Shown piece by piece: positions 33,373 through 41,776 of a stretch of DNA of 64,000 bases. Within the stretch, counting starts at the first letter, position 1. The number at the start of each line of letters is the position of its first letter. The notes below the pieces were generated by a model that worked only from the letters and a program-made list of their open reading frames with translations, was not told the DNA's origin and ran no database searches. The DNA lies in the NCBI RefSeq assembly GCF_008710275.1, contig NZ_VYQE01000002.1, positions 793,522 through 857,521 of the forward strand. Reading direction: 5' to 3'. A program made the position numbers and the translations under genes. The stretch is from Histidinibacterium aquaticum. GTDB lineage: Bacteria > Pseudomonadota > Alphaproteobacteria > Rhodobacterales > Rhodobacteraceae.

Positions 33373-34245
33373 ATGGCCACGCAACATTCCCGCGCCGCGG
33401 CGCGCTTCATGATCGCACCCTCGGTGATCCTGCTGCTCGCCTGGATGCTCATCCCGCTGGGCATGACGCTCTGGTTCTCGTTCCTGCGTTACAATCTCCT
33501 GATGCCGGGCGCGAACCCCTTCGTGGGCTTCGAGAACTACGCCTACTTCCTCTCCGACCCGACCTTCATCACCTCGCTCATCAACACGCTTCTGCTGGTC
33601 GGCGGCGTCCTGATCATCACGGTTGTCGGGGGCATCGGGCTCGCGGTCCTGCTGGATCAGCCGATGTGGGGAACGGGGATCGTGCGGATCATGGTGATCT
33701 CGCCTTTCTTCGTGATGCCCACCGTCTCCGCGCTGGTCTGGAAGAACATGTTCATGAACCCCGTGAACGGACTCTTCGCCTACGTGGCCGAGGTCCTCGG
33801 GGTCCCCGCCTTTGATTTCCTGACGCAAGCCCCGCTCGCCTCCATCATCGGTATCGTGTCCTGGCAGTGGCTTCCCTTCGCCACGCTGATCCTGCTGACC
33901 GCGATGCAGAGCCTCGACAGCGAGCAGCTGGAAGCAGCCGAGATGGACGGGGCCTCCGCCCTCAGCCGGTTCTGGTACATCAAGCTGCCGCACCTGGCCC
34001 GCGCGATCACCGTGGTCGTTCTGATCCAGACGATCTTTCTTCTGTCGATCTTCGCCGAGATCCTCGTGACGACGAACGGCGGACCGGGCGTGGCCTCCAC
34101 CAACCTGACCTACCTGGTCTACGCCGAGAGCCTCCTGCGCTTCGACGTGGGGACCGGGAGCGCCGGTGGCGTCGTCGCCATCATCCTCGCCAACATCGTC
34201 GCCATCTTCCTGATGCGGATGATCGGCAAGAACCTGGACGCATAG
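33373..34245 (+). CDS. smoF: Polyol ABC transporter permease (SmoF-like)
   Basis: 290-aa inner-membrane permease of the MalF/CUT1 class with six hydrophobic segments, beginning FMIAPSVILLLAWMLIPLGM. The cytoplasmic EAA loop is visible as EQLEAAEMDGASALSRFWYI, which docks on the ATPase. It pairs with the next permease to form the channel for sorbitol/mannitol-type polyols supplied by the SmoE-like protein. Confidence 0.9.
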   Translation: MATQHSRAAARFMIAPSVILLLAWMLIPLGMTLWFSFLRYNLLMPGANPFVGFENYAYFLSDPTFITSLINTLLLVGGVLIITVVGGIGLAVLLDQPMWGTGIVRIMVISPFFVMPTVSALVWKNMFMNPVNGLFAYVAEVLGVPAFDFLTQAPLASIIGIVSWQWLPFATLILLTAMQSLDSEQLEAAEMDGASALSRFWYIKLPHLARAITVVVLIQTIFLLSIFAEILVTTNGGPGVASTNLTYLVYAESLLRFDVGTGSAGGVVAIILANIVAIFLMRMIGKNLDA

Positions 34246-34256
34246 GAGAGAAGACC

Positions 34257-35087
34257 ATGGCGCGCGCCGTTTCCAACCGCCGCATGGCGATCAACACCGG
34301 AGTTGCCTGGGTCCTCGCGATCCTCATCTTCTTTCCGATCCTCTGGACGATCCTGACGAGCTTCAAGACCGAGGCGACGGCCATCGCAGACCCGCCGGTC
34401 TTCCTCGCCTTCGACTGGACACTGGAGAACTACGAGACCGTCCAGGAACGCTCGAACTACTTCCGCCACTTCATGAACTCCGTGGTCATCTCGGTCGGCT
34501 CGACTCTGATCGGGCTGCTCATCGCCATCCCGGCGGCCTGGGCCATGGCCTTCGTGCCGGGGCGGCAGACGAAGAACGTCCTGATGTGGATGCTCTCGAC
34601 CAAGATGCTGCCGCCGGTCGGCGTGCTGGTGCCGCTCTACCTGATCTTCAGGGACTACGGCCTGCTCGACACGCGCATCGGCCTCGTCATCGTGCTTACG
34701 CTTATCAACCTGCCGATCATCGTCTGGATGCTCTATACCTACTTCCGCGAGATCCCCGTCGACATCCTCGAGGCCGCCCGCATGGACGGCGCCGGGCTGT
34801 CCTCCGAAGTTCTCTACATCCTGACGCCGATGGCCGTTCCCGGCATCGCTTCCACGCTGCTTCTCAACATCATTCTGGCCTGGAACGAGGCTTTCTGGAC
34901 GCTGAACCTGACCGCCGCGAACGCCGCCCCCCTGACGGCCTTCATCGCGAGCTACTCCAGCCCGGAGGGACTCTTCTACGCCAAGCTGTCGGCGGCCTCG
35001 ACAATGGCCATCGCACCTATCCTCGTCATGGGCTGGTTCTCGCAAAGACAGCTCGTCCGCGGCCTGACCTTCGGCGCCGTGAAATAA
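34257..35087 (+). CDS. smoG: Polyol ABC transporter permease (SmoG-like)
   Basis: 276-aa MalG-class permease. The N-terminal anchor reads [20 protein letters not shown], followed by [16 protein letters not shown], and the EAA loop is [20 protein letters not shown]. The ATG at 34257 has AGGAGAG upstream and lies 11 bases after the SmoF stop; a longer frame reaching to 33867 is out-of-phase shadow inside smoF and was rejected. Confidence 0.9.
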   Translation: MARAVSNRRMAINTGVAWVLAILIFFPILWTILTSFKTEATAIADPPVFLAFDWTLENYETVQERSNYFRHFMNSVVISVGSTLIGLLIAIPAAWAMAFVPGRQTKNVLMWMLSTKMLPPVGVLVPLYLIFRDYGLLDTRIGLVIVLTLINLPIIVWMLYTYFREIPVDILEAARMDGAGLSSEVLYILTPMAVPGIASTLLLNIILAWNEAFWTLNLTAANAAPLTAFIASYSSPEGLFYAKLSAASTMAIAPILVMGWFSQRQLVRGLTFGAVK

Positions 35088-35100
35088 GGGAGACCACCAG

Positions 35101-36105
35101 ATGGGACGCATCACGCTCGAGCGAGTGCAGAAGAAGTTCGGCGACGTCGAGGTCATCCCGCCGCTCGACCTGACCATCGAGGACGGCGAGTTCGTTGTCT
35201 TCGTCGGCCCCTCCGGCTGCGGCAAATCCACCCTGCTCCGCCTCATCGCGGGCCTCGAAGACGTCTCGGGCGGCGAGATCCGGATCGACGGCACCGCCGC
35301 GACCGACCTGCCGCCGGCCAAGCGCGGCCTTGCGATGGTCTTCCAGTCCTACGCGCTCTACCCGCACATGAGCGTCCGCAAGAACATCGCCTTCCCCCTG
35401 AAGATGGCGGGCATGGACGAGGAGGAGCGGCGGCGGCGGGTCGATCGTGCGGCCGAGGTCCTGAACCTCACCGACTACCTCGACCGGCGTCCCGGCCAGC
35501 TGTCGGGCGGCCAGCGCCAGCGGGTGGCGATCGGGCGCGCCATCGTGCGCGAGCCGGCCGCCTTCCTCTTCGATGAACCGCTCTCCAACCTCGACGCCGC
35601 GCTTCGGGTCGGGATGCGTCTCGAAATCAGCGAGCTGCACGAGCGCCTGAAGACAACGATGATCTACGTCACCCACGACCAGGTCGAGGCTATGACCATG
35701 GCGGACAAGATCGTCGTTCTGCGCGCAGGTAACATCGAGCAGGTCGGAAGCCCCATCGATCTCTACCGCCGTCCCCGAAACCTCTTCGTCGCAGGCTTCA
35801 TCGGCAGTCCGAAGATGAACATTGTCGGCGGCGACCTCGCGAGCCGGCATGACGCCGCCCACATCGGAGTGCGGCCGGAGCACCTCGATATCGTCGAGGA
35901 CGGCGGCACATTCAGCGGCAAGGTCACCGTGTCAGAGCACCTCGGGTCGGACACCTTCTTCCATGTCGCGGTGCCCGGTCTGGACGAGCCCATGACGGTC
36001 CGTGCCGGAGGGGAAGTCGGGCTTCGACACGGCGACACCATCCATCTCGCGCCCCAGTCCCATCAAATCCACCGGTTCGACGACAACGGACTCCGCATCG
36101 CATGA
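35101..36105 (+). CDS. smoK: Polyol ABC transporter ATP-binding protein (SmoK-like)
   Basis: 334-aa MalK/UgpC-type ATPase. Walker [17 protein letters not shown]-loop [17 protein letters not shown], signature [15 protein letters not shown], Walker [14 protein letters not shown] and switch His in [11 protein letters not shown] are all intact. The C-terminal hundred residues form the TOBE/MOP regulatory domain ([31 protein letters not shown]). It energises the SmoFG permeases and follows smoG by 13 bases. Confidence 0.92.
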   Translation: MGRITLERVQKKFGDVEVIPPLDLTIEDGEFVVFVGPSGCGKSTLLRLIAGLEDVSGGEIRIDGTAATDLPPAKRGLAMVFQSYALYPHMSVRKNIAFPLKMAGMDEEERRRRVDRAAEVLNLTDYLDRRPGQLSGGQRQRVAIGRAIVREPAAFLFDEPLSNLDAALRVGMRLEISELHERLKTTMIYVTHDQVEAMTMADKIVVLRAGNIEQVGSPIDLYRRPRNLFVAGFIGSPKMNIVGGDLASRHDAAHIGVRPEHLDIVEDGGTFSGKVTVSEHLGSDTFFHVAVPGLDEPMTVRAGGEVGLRHGDTIHLAPQSHQIHRFDDNGLRIA

Positions 36106-36128
36106 GACAGGATTTCCGCTCGGCATTT

Positions 36129-36147
36129 CCGGGACTGCCAGTCCCGG
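36129..36147. repeat. Perfect 9-bp inverted repeat between ATPase and mannitol dehydrogenase genes
   Basis: CCGGGACTG-C-CAGTCCCGG is a perfect inverted repeat with a one-base centre, 24 bases after the smoK stop. It could form an RNA hairpin in the 112-base gap before mtlK or serve as a protein-binding site. No T-run follows. Confidence 0.6.
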
Positions 36148-36217
36148 GTGAACGGCGATTGCTCACCGCAGGGGTGGAGACATTCCGCGTTACCCCCATG
36201 GCAGGAAGAGATCGGCG

Positions 36218-37690
36218 ATGACGGCCGTCCCCCTCTCCACCGCGACGTTGAAGGATCTGCCCGAAGGCGTCCGCACACCGCGCTACGACCGCGGCAATCT
36301 CACGGCCGGGATGGTCCACATCGGCCTGGGCAACTTCCATCGCGCCCACCAGGCCTGGTATCTGCATCGGCTCATGGACGAGGGCCTGGCGCAGGACTGG
36401 GCCATTGTCGGAGCAGGCGTGAGGCCCTCCGATTCTGCCCAACGAGATCGCCTGCTCTCGCAGGATTGTCTCACGACGTTGATCGAACTCAGCCCGACCG
36501 AAACGTCGGCCGAGGTCATAGGCTCGATGATCGACTTCCTTCCGGTCGAAGACGACAACGCCAGCCTGATCGCCAGAATGGCCGAACCCGACATCCGCAT
36601 CGTGTCCCTTACGGTGACGGAAGGCGGCTACTACCGGACATCGAGCGGGCGCTTCGACAGCAGTCACGACGATATCCGCCGCGATGCAACCAATCCGGCC
36701 AGTCCATGCACTGCCTTCGGGGCGATAGTCGCGGCACTGAAGCTGCGCCGGGACGCGGGCCTGGGACCCTTCTCCTGCATGTCCTGCGACAACCTCCAAG
36801 GCAATGGCGCGATCCTGCGGGATACGGTCGTCTCCCTCGCCCGGCTCACGGACGGGGCGCTCGCGGACTGGATCGACGCAAACTGCACGTTCCCCAATTC
36901 GATGGTGGACTGCATCGTCCCTGCCACCGGACCCAAGGAGCTCGAGCTTGCCCGGAACCTCGGCATCGCCGACGCCGCCCCGGTGACCCACGAGAACTTC
37001 CGCCAGTGGGTGATCGAAGACGATTTCTGCGCGGGACGGCCCGACTGGGACCGAACGGGCGCCACGTTCTCCGATAGCGTCCATGCCTACGAGACGATGA
37101 AGATTCGGATGCTGAACGCGGGACACCAGCTCCTCGCCAACGCAGGCGAACTCCTGTCGATCGAGACGATTTCCGGCTGCATGGAGGATCCGGCGGTCCG
37201 CGCCTTCTTCGAGAAGGTCGAGCTGGACGAGATCGCCCCGTTGGTGGCGGCGGTGCCCGGGATGACCCCGGTCGAATACGCAAGGCTCATCGGGACACGC
37301 TTTGCCAACCCTGCAATCGTGGACACGACACGGCGAGTCGCTTTCGATGGCTCCTCTCGGCATACTGGGTTCGTGCATCCGACCATCCGCGACCGTCTGG
37401 AGCGCGGGCTCGACGTCGAGGGGCTGGCTCTGGCCGAGGCGCTCTGGGCCCGGATGTGCATTGGCATCCGCGAAGACGGGACCGAGATCGTGGCGAACGA
37501 TCCCCATTGGGAGGCGCTTCGGGCCGCTGCCCGCGAAGCGAAGACGCGTCCCCCAGCCTGGCTGGAACAGCCGGCCTACGACGGTCTCCGGTCGAACGAA
37601 GCCTTCGCGGCCCCCTTCTGCGCCTGGCTCGAGCGGCTCGAGACGGAAGGGACACGGTCGGTTCTCACCGCCTTCGCAAGCCAGAGATAG
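36218..37690 (+). CDS. mtlK: Mannitol/polyol 2-dehydrogenase family protein (MtlK-like)
   Basis: 490-aa long-chain polyol dehydrogenase that oxidises mannitol or related polyols to ketoses with NAD. Near the N terminus GMVHIGLGNFHRAHQAWYLH is the family's nucleotide-binding block; SCDNLQGNGAILRDTVVSLA and FPNSMVDCIVPAT follow, and the catalytic segment KIRMLNAGHQLLANAGEL contains the Lys and the NxxH residues expected for the family. Length fits the group (about 480-495 aa). It completes the uptake operon: the imported polyol is oxidised to fructose or a similar ketose. Confidence 0.9.
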   Translation: MTAVPLSTATLKDLPEGVRTPRYDRGNLTAGMVHIGLGNFHRAHQAWYLHRLMDEGLAQDWAIVGAGVRPSDSAQRDRLLSQDCLTTLIELSPTETSAEVIGSMIDFLPVEDDNASLIARMAEPDIRIVSLTVTEGGYYRTSSGRFDSSHDDIRRDATNPASPCTAFGAIVAALKLRRDAGLGPFSCMSCDNLQGNGAILRDTVVSLARLTDGALADWIDANCTFPNSMVDCIVPATGPKELELARNLGIADAAPVTHENFRQWVIEDDFCAGRPDWDRTGATFSDSVHAYETMKIRMLNAGHQLLANAGELLSIETISGCMEDPAVRAFFEKVELDEIAPLVAAVPGMTPVEYARLIGTRFANPAIVDTTRRVAFDGSSRHTGFVHPTIRDRLERGLDVEGLALAEALWARMCIGIREDGTEIVANDPHWEALRAAAREAKTRPPAWLEQPAYDGLRSNEAFAAPFCAWLERLETEGTRSVLTAFASQR

Positions 37691-37696
37691 CTTCCT

Positions 37697-37714
37697 GACG
37701 GGCTCGAGCCCGTC
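37697..37714 (+). terminator. Palindromic hairpin at end of polyol operon
   Basis: GACGGGC-TCGA-GCCCGTC is a perfect 18-base palindrome that folds into a seven-base-pair stem with a TCGA loop, seven bases after the mtlK stop. A pyrimidine-rich stretch follows but no clean T-run, so it may terminate or protect the transcript. Confidence 0.55.
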
Positions 37715-37804
37715 GAGTCCTCCTCACCATTCACCCAACGGGAATGCGGCTGGCGAGGCGCCTCCGCGCCTTTCCGCTCGCGCCGGATTTTCGTGATCCG
37801 CCGT

Positions 37805-37846
37805 TTGACAGACGGCGACCGGCTCCGTTAACCTACTAAATGGTAG
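37805..37846 (+). promoter_or_regulatory. Promoter and operator-like palindrome upstream of tctC
   Basis: A consensus -35 TTGACA (37805-37810) is followed after 18 bases by TAACCT as possible -10. Directly behind it, CTACTAAATGGTAG (37833-37846) is a partly palindromic site (CTAC/GTAG arms) that recurs almost identically at 43133-43146. The placement over and after the -10 suggests repression. Confidence 0.6.
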
Positions 37847-37861
37847 ATAAGGGAGGAAACC

Positions 37862-38884
37862 ATGAACTACCTCGTCAAGGCCGCCGCCTTCGCCGCGGTG
37901 GGCTCGATCGCCGCTCCGGCCATCGCGCAGGACTACAGCTGGCAGCCCGACCGGCCGATCAACATCATCGTGCCGTGGTCCGCCGGGGGGTCGACCGACC
38001 AGGTCACCCGCGTCGTGGCGCCGATTCTCGAAGAGGCGCTCGGGACCGAGGTCGTCGTCGTGAACCAGCCTGGCGCCTCCGGTTCCACCGGCACCGCCGC
38101 TGCGCTCGATGCGCCCCGCGACGGCTACACCTGGACGGCCAACGCCATCGCCAACAACGCGACCTATGCGATCACGGGGCTGGTGGAGGACACCTCGATC
38201 GAAGACTACGAGATCTACCTGCACGTCGCGAACGTTCCGGTGGTCAGCGTCAACGCGGACTCCGAATACCAGAGCTTCGACGAACTGCTCGAAGCGATGC
38301 GGACGGGCGAAGTGACCGTAGGCACCGCGGGCGTGAACAGCTCCGGAGGCATGGCTCTCGCGGCGATCACCGAAGCGGTCGGCGGCGACCTCGAAGGCGC
38401 TCGGATGATCACCTACGACGGTGGCAACCCTGCTGTGATCGCAGCCGCTTCCGGCGAGGTCGTCGCGACGACTCAGCTGGCCGTCGAGCAGACCGAGATG
38501 ATCCGCGCCGGGCGCCTGCGTCCGCTGACGGTGCTCTCGGACTCGCCGCTCGAGGTCGAGGGAATCGATCCAGTCCCGCCGATCACAGAGTTCGTGCCCG
38601 ACTTCCCCGTCGCGGCCGACTACTTCGGCGTCTTCATCCCGAAGGGCGCGCCGGACGAGGTCTACGAGACGGTCGACCAGGTGTGGCAGGACCACGTCAT
38701 GGATAGCGAAGAGCTCAAGGCCTACGCCAACGACCGCGGCGCCGTCTTCTCGCCGGCCTATGGCCAGGAAGCGCTCGACAAGGCGATGCCGGTGGTGATC
38801 GCAGAGGCCTGTGCCCGCGTGACCCGCGGCGAGGCGGTTATCGATCCTTCCGAGATCGGCATCGACTGCCCGGAAGAAGAATAA
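37862..38884 (+). CDS. tctC: Tripartite tricarboxylate transporter substrate-binding protein (TctC/Bug)
   Basis: 340-aa periplasmic binding protein of the Bug family. Signal peptide: AAAFAAVGSIAAPAIAQ. The mature protein begins WQPDRPINIIVPWSAGGSTD, the family hallmark, followed by VVVVNQPGASGSTGTAAALD and VGTAGVNSSGGMALAAITEA. It captures a carboxylate (sugar acid, tricarboxylate or similar) for the TctAB membrane part encoded next. GGGAGG lies upstream of the ATG. Given the downstream catabolic genes, a sugar acid or a related carboxylate is the likely ligand. Confidence 0.9.
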   Translation: MNYLVKAAAFAAVGSIAAPAIAQDYSWQPDRPINIIVPWSAGGSTDQVTRVVAPILEEALGTEVVVVNQPGASGSTGTAAALDAPRDGYTWTANAIANNATYAITGLVEDTSIEDYEIYLHVANVPVVSVNADSEYQSFDELLEAMRTGEVTVGTAGVNSSGGMALAAITEAVGGDLEGARMITYDGGNPAVIAAASGEVVATTQLAVEQTEMIRAGRLRPLTVLSDSPLEVEGIDPVPPITEFVPDFPVAADYFGVFIPKGAPDEVYETVDQVWQDHVMDSEELKAYANDRGAVFSPAYGQEALDKAMPVVIAEACARVTRGEAVIDPSEIGIDCPEEE

Positions 38885-38899
38885 GTCAGGCGAAAGGGA

Positions 38900-38920
38900 C
38901 GGGGCGCTTCAGGCGCCCCG
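38900..38920 (+). promoter_or_regulatory. Intercistronic stem-loop between tctC and tctB
   Basis: CGGGGCGC (38900-38907) pairs perfectly with GCGCCCCG (38913-38920) around a TTCAG loop, in the 63-base gap after tctC. No T-run follows. It is positioned to raise tctC mRNA over tctBA. Confidence 0.65.
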
Positions 38921-38947
38921 CCCGACCTATTCCCAAGGAGTGAACCC

Positions 38948-39433
38948 ATGCGAATGGCGCTGGCAGATCGCATTTCAGCGGTCGTCTTTCTTGCGCTTGG
39001 AATCGCGCTGTTCGTCGGCGGATGGACGATGGACCGGCTGGAGATCCGCCGCATCCATCCCGCCTCGATCCCGGGCCTTGTCCCGATGATCCTCGGCGTC
39101 CTGCTGGCGATATGCGCGGTCCTGCTGTTCCGGTCGTCCTATACCGACACCGAACGCGGCAAGGTCGGCGTGCTTGTCGGCGGCTCGTGGTCCCGTCTCG
39201 GTCTCACCGCCATTCTTTGCACCGGCTACGCCCTCGGCCTCGTCGGATGGCTCAGCTACTTCTGGGCGACGGCGATCTTCACCTTCGCCTTCGCGCTCGT
39301 CTTCTCCCTCCCGGTCGACGGAGCCCGGCGCGACCAGGCGATTGCGGTCGCCGGCTCGCTCGCGCTCGCCTTCGGGGTCGCCTTCAGCTCCTCGATCCTC
39401 TTCCGTGAACTGTTCCTCGTGAGGCTGCCGTGA
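38948..39433 (+). CDS. tctB: Tripartite tricarboxylate transporter small membrane subunit (TctB)
   Basis: 161-aa membrane protein with four hydrophobic segments (ISAVVFLALGIALFVGGWTM, SIPGLVPMILGVLLAICAVL, LTAILCTGYALGLVGWLSYF). MRRIHPASIPGLVP-type sequence after the first helix is usual for TctB. AAGGAG sits before the ATG. It partners with TctA and TctC, and its stop overlaps the tctA start by four bases. Confidence 0.88.
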   Translation: MRMALADRISAVVFLALGIALFVGGWTMDRLEIRRIHPASIPGLVPMILGVLLAICAVLLFRSSYTDTERGKVGVLVGGSWSRLGLTAILCTGYALGLVGWLSYFWATAIFTFAFALVFSLPVDGARRDQAIAVAGSLALAFGVAFSSSILFRELFLVRLP

Positions 39434-40953
39434 GCGGATTGGCCGATCTCGCCGCGGGTCTGTCGACCCTCGCCACCCCTCAGCTGCTGTTTCATGCGGC
39501 CTGGGCGACACTGCTCGGGATCATCGTCGGGTCCTTGCCCGGGCTGACGGCGACGATGGGTGTCGCGCTGATGACCACCCTCACCTACTCGCTGGACTCC
39601 ACCGCGGCGATCTTCGTGCTGATCTGCATGTACGTGGGCGCCATCTACGGCGGCTCGCGCAGCGCGATCCTGCTCAACATTCCCGGCACGCCCGCCAGCG
39701 CCGCGACCTCGCTCGACGGCTACCCGCTCGCCCGCGCCGGACGCGCCGGCTACGCGATGGGCCTGGCGACCGCGGGTTCGGCCCTCGGCACGATCGTGGG
39801 CGTCATCATGCTCGTGCTGATCGCGCCACCCCTCGCCGAGGCTGCGCTCAACTTCGGCAGCTTCGAGTTCTTCTGGCTGGCCGTCTTCGGCATCCTGATT
39901 TCCGGCCAGCTGACCGCGGACACCACACCGCTCAAGGGCTACATCGCCGGCATCCTCGGACTCGCCGTGGCGATGGTCGGATCGGAAGGCATCCATGCCC
40001 ACGTCCGCTTCAACATGGGCGTGACCGACCTCAACGCCGGCATCGCGCTGATCCCCGCCATGGTCGGCGCCTTCGGCTTTGCCGAGGTTCTGACCGCGAT
40101 GTGGAACCGCTCCGGCGAGATCGCCAACAAGAAGGACAAGAGCGACCGGACCCTGCCGGAGCTCATCGACCTCTGGCGCTACAAGTTCACCATCGTGCGG
40201 TCCGGCATCATCGGCACGCTCGTCGGCATCATTCCCGGCGTCGGCGAGGACATCGGCGCCTGGGCGAGCTACGCCACGGCGAAGAAGACCTCGAAGGAGC
40301 AGGAGAAGTTCGGCTCCGGCAGCTACGAGGGCCTGATTTCAGCCGAAACGGGTAACTCCGCGGTCGTGCCGGGTTCGCTGATCCCCGCCATCACCCTGGC
40401 CGTCCCGGGCTCCGCGAGCGCCGCCGTGCTGATCGCCGCCTTCTTCATCCACGGCATACGCCCCGGCCCGCTCATCATGATCGAGCAGCCGCAGTTCATC
40501 GGCCTCGTCAGCGCCATGGTGCTGATCGCGACGCTGTTCATGGCGATCTACGGGCTGACCCTGACGCGCGCCTTCGTCCAGGTGCTGCGGGTCCCCTACT
40601 CGTACCTGATGCCCGTGGTCTTCGTGCTCTGCGTCATCGGCACCTACGCGCTGAGCCAGCGAATGTTCGATATCTACATCATGGTCTTCTTCGGGCTCGT
40701 GGGCTTCCTGCTCCGACAGATGAAATACCCGATGGCGCCGCTGGTCCTCGGGATCATTCTCGGCGACCTCTTGGACAAGAGCCTCCGGCGGGGCCTCACG
40801 CTCAGCGACGGCGACCTGCTGCCCTTCTTCACAAGGCCCGTGTCCGCCGGGTTCGTGGCGATCATCGTGCTCTCGATCCTGATGAACATCGCCGCCGTGC
40901 GGCGCATCGCGATGTCGCCCGTGCGCTGGCTCGGAGACCGATTCAGTGCTTGA
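39430..40953 (+). CDS. tctA: Tripartite tricarboxylate transporter large membrane subunit (TctA)
   Basis: 507-aa polytopic carrier that performs ion-driven uptake of the ligand held by TctC. Recognisable blocks are ATLLGIIVGSLPGLTATMGV, YVGAIYGGSRSAILLNIPGT, SAATSLDGYPLARAGRAGYA, IIPGVGEDIGAWASYATAKK and ISAETGNSAVVPGSLIPAIT. The start is a GTG overlapping the tctB stop (GTGA). About twelve hydrophobic segments; the length is normal for TctA. Confidence 0.92.
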   Translation: MSGLADLAAGLSTLATPQLLFHAAWATLLGIIVGSLPGLTATMGVALMTTLTYSLDSTAAIFVLICMYVGAIYGGSRSAILLNIPGTPASAATSLDGYPLARAGRAGYAMGLATAGSALGTIVGVIMLVLIAPPLAEAALNFGSFEFFWLAVFGILISGQLTADTTPLKGYIAGILGLAVAMVGSEGIHAHVRFNMGVTDLNAGIALIPAMVGAFGFAEVLTAMWNRSGEIANKKDKSDRTLPELIDLWRYKFTIVRSGIIGTLVGIIPGVGEDIGAWASYATAKKTSKEQEKFGSGSYEGLISAETGNSAVVPGSLIPAITLAVPGSASAAVLIAAFFIHGIRPGPLIMIEQPQFIGLVSAMVLIATLFMAIYGLTLTRAFVQVLRVPYSYLMPVVFVLCVIGTYALSQRMFDIYIMVFFGLVGFLLRQMKYPMAPLVLGIILGDLLDKSLRRGLTLSDGDLLPFFTRPVSAGFVAIIVLSILMNIAAVRRIAMSPVRWLGDRFSA

Positions 40954-41776
40954 ACTCGCGCTCTGCAATGAGCTCCTCCACGCCGAGGGGCTCAGCCTCC
41001 GGGAGCAGGCCGAAACCGCGAAGGCGCTCGGCTATGCGGGGCTGGAGCTTGCGCCTGCGACGCTGGACGACGCGCCACACGGGATGGCGGCAGAGCGCGT
41101 GGCCGAGGTGCGCGAGACGGTCGAGGCGGCCGGGATCCGGGTCACCGGGCTGCACTGGCTCCTGACCGGCTATCCGGAAGCCTCTATCACGGACCGCTCG
41201 AGGTGGGACGAAACACGTGAGGCCCTCCTCGGCCTCGTCGATCTGTGCGCAGCGCTCGGCGGCGATGTGCTCGTTCACGGCTCGCCCGGTCAGAGGGTCA
41301 GGCCACAGGGCATGGGCGACGATGCTCTGACGGCTCACCTCGCCGAGTTCTTCTCGCCCATCGCCGCGGCCTCGGAACGGGCAGGCGTGACTTACTGCAT
41401 CGAACCGCTGGCCCGGACGGAAACCGAAACGATCACGACCGTCGCCGAAGGCGCGGCGCTGGTGGAGGCCGTCGGGAGCGCCGCGTTCAAGACGATGCTC
41501 GACTGCAAGGCGGCAGGGCTGCAGGAGCCTCCGGTGGCGGACCGGATCCGCGAATGGGTGCCTCGCGGCGTCATCGGTCATATCCACGCGAACGACACGA
41601 ACCTCGGCGCGCCCGGGATGGGCGACGACCCCTTCCCGGAGATCATCCACGCGCTCACCGATCTCGGCTGGACGGGTCTGGTCGGCGTCGAGCCCTTCCG
41701 CACCCTGATCGACGCACGGGTGACGGCGGCTGTCGGCGCGGCGACGCTGCGGGCCTGCGAGAGGGCGGTGGCATGA
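40946..41776 (+). CDS. Sugar phosphate isomerase/epimerase family TIM-barrel protein
   Basis: 276-aa xylose-isomerase-like TIM barrel (AP endonuclease 2 superfamily). It starts LELALCNELLHAEGLSLREQ, with YAGLELAP, YCIEPLARTETETITT (metal Glu), AAFKTMLDCKAAG (metal Asp), RGVIGHIHANDTN (metal His) and LVGVEPFRT (metal Glu), the order expected for a divalent-metal site. Such enzymes isomerise, epimerise or eliminate sugars and sugar acids. The GTG start overlaps the tctA stop by eight bases, so it is coupled to uptake. The substrate is not known. Confidence 0.82.
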   Translation: MLELALCNELLHAEGLSLREQAETAKALGYAGLELAPATLDDAPHGMAAERVAEVRETVEAAGIRVTGLHWLLTGYPEASITDRSRWDETREALLGLVDLCAALGGDVLVHGSPGQRVRPQGMGDDALTAHLAEFFSPIAAASERAGVTYCIEPLARTETETITTVAEGAALVEAVGSAAFKTMLDCKAAGLQEPPVADRIREWVPRGVIGHIHANDTNLGAPGMGDDPFPEIIHALTDLGWTGLVGVEPFRTLIDARVTAAVGAATLRACERAVA

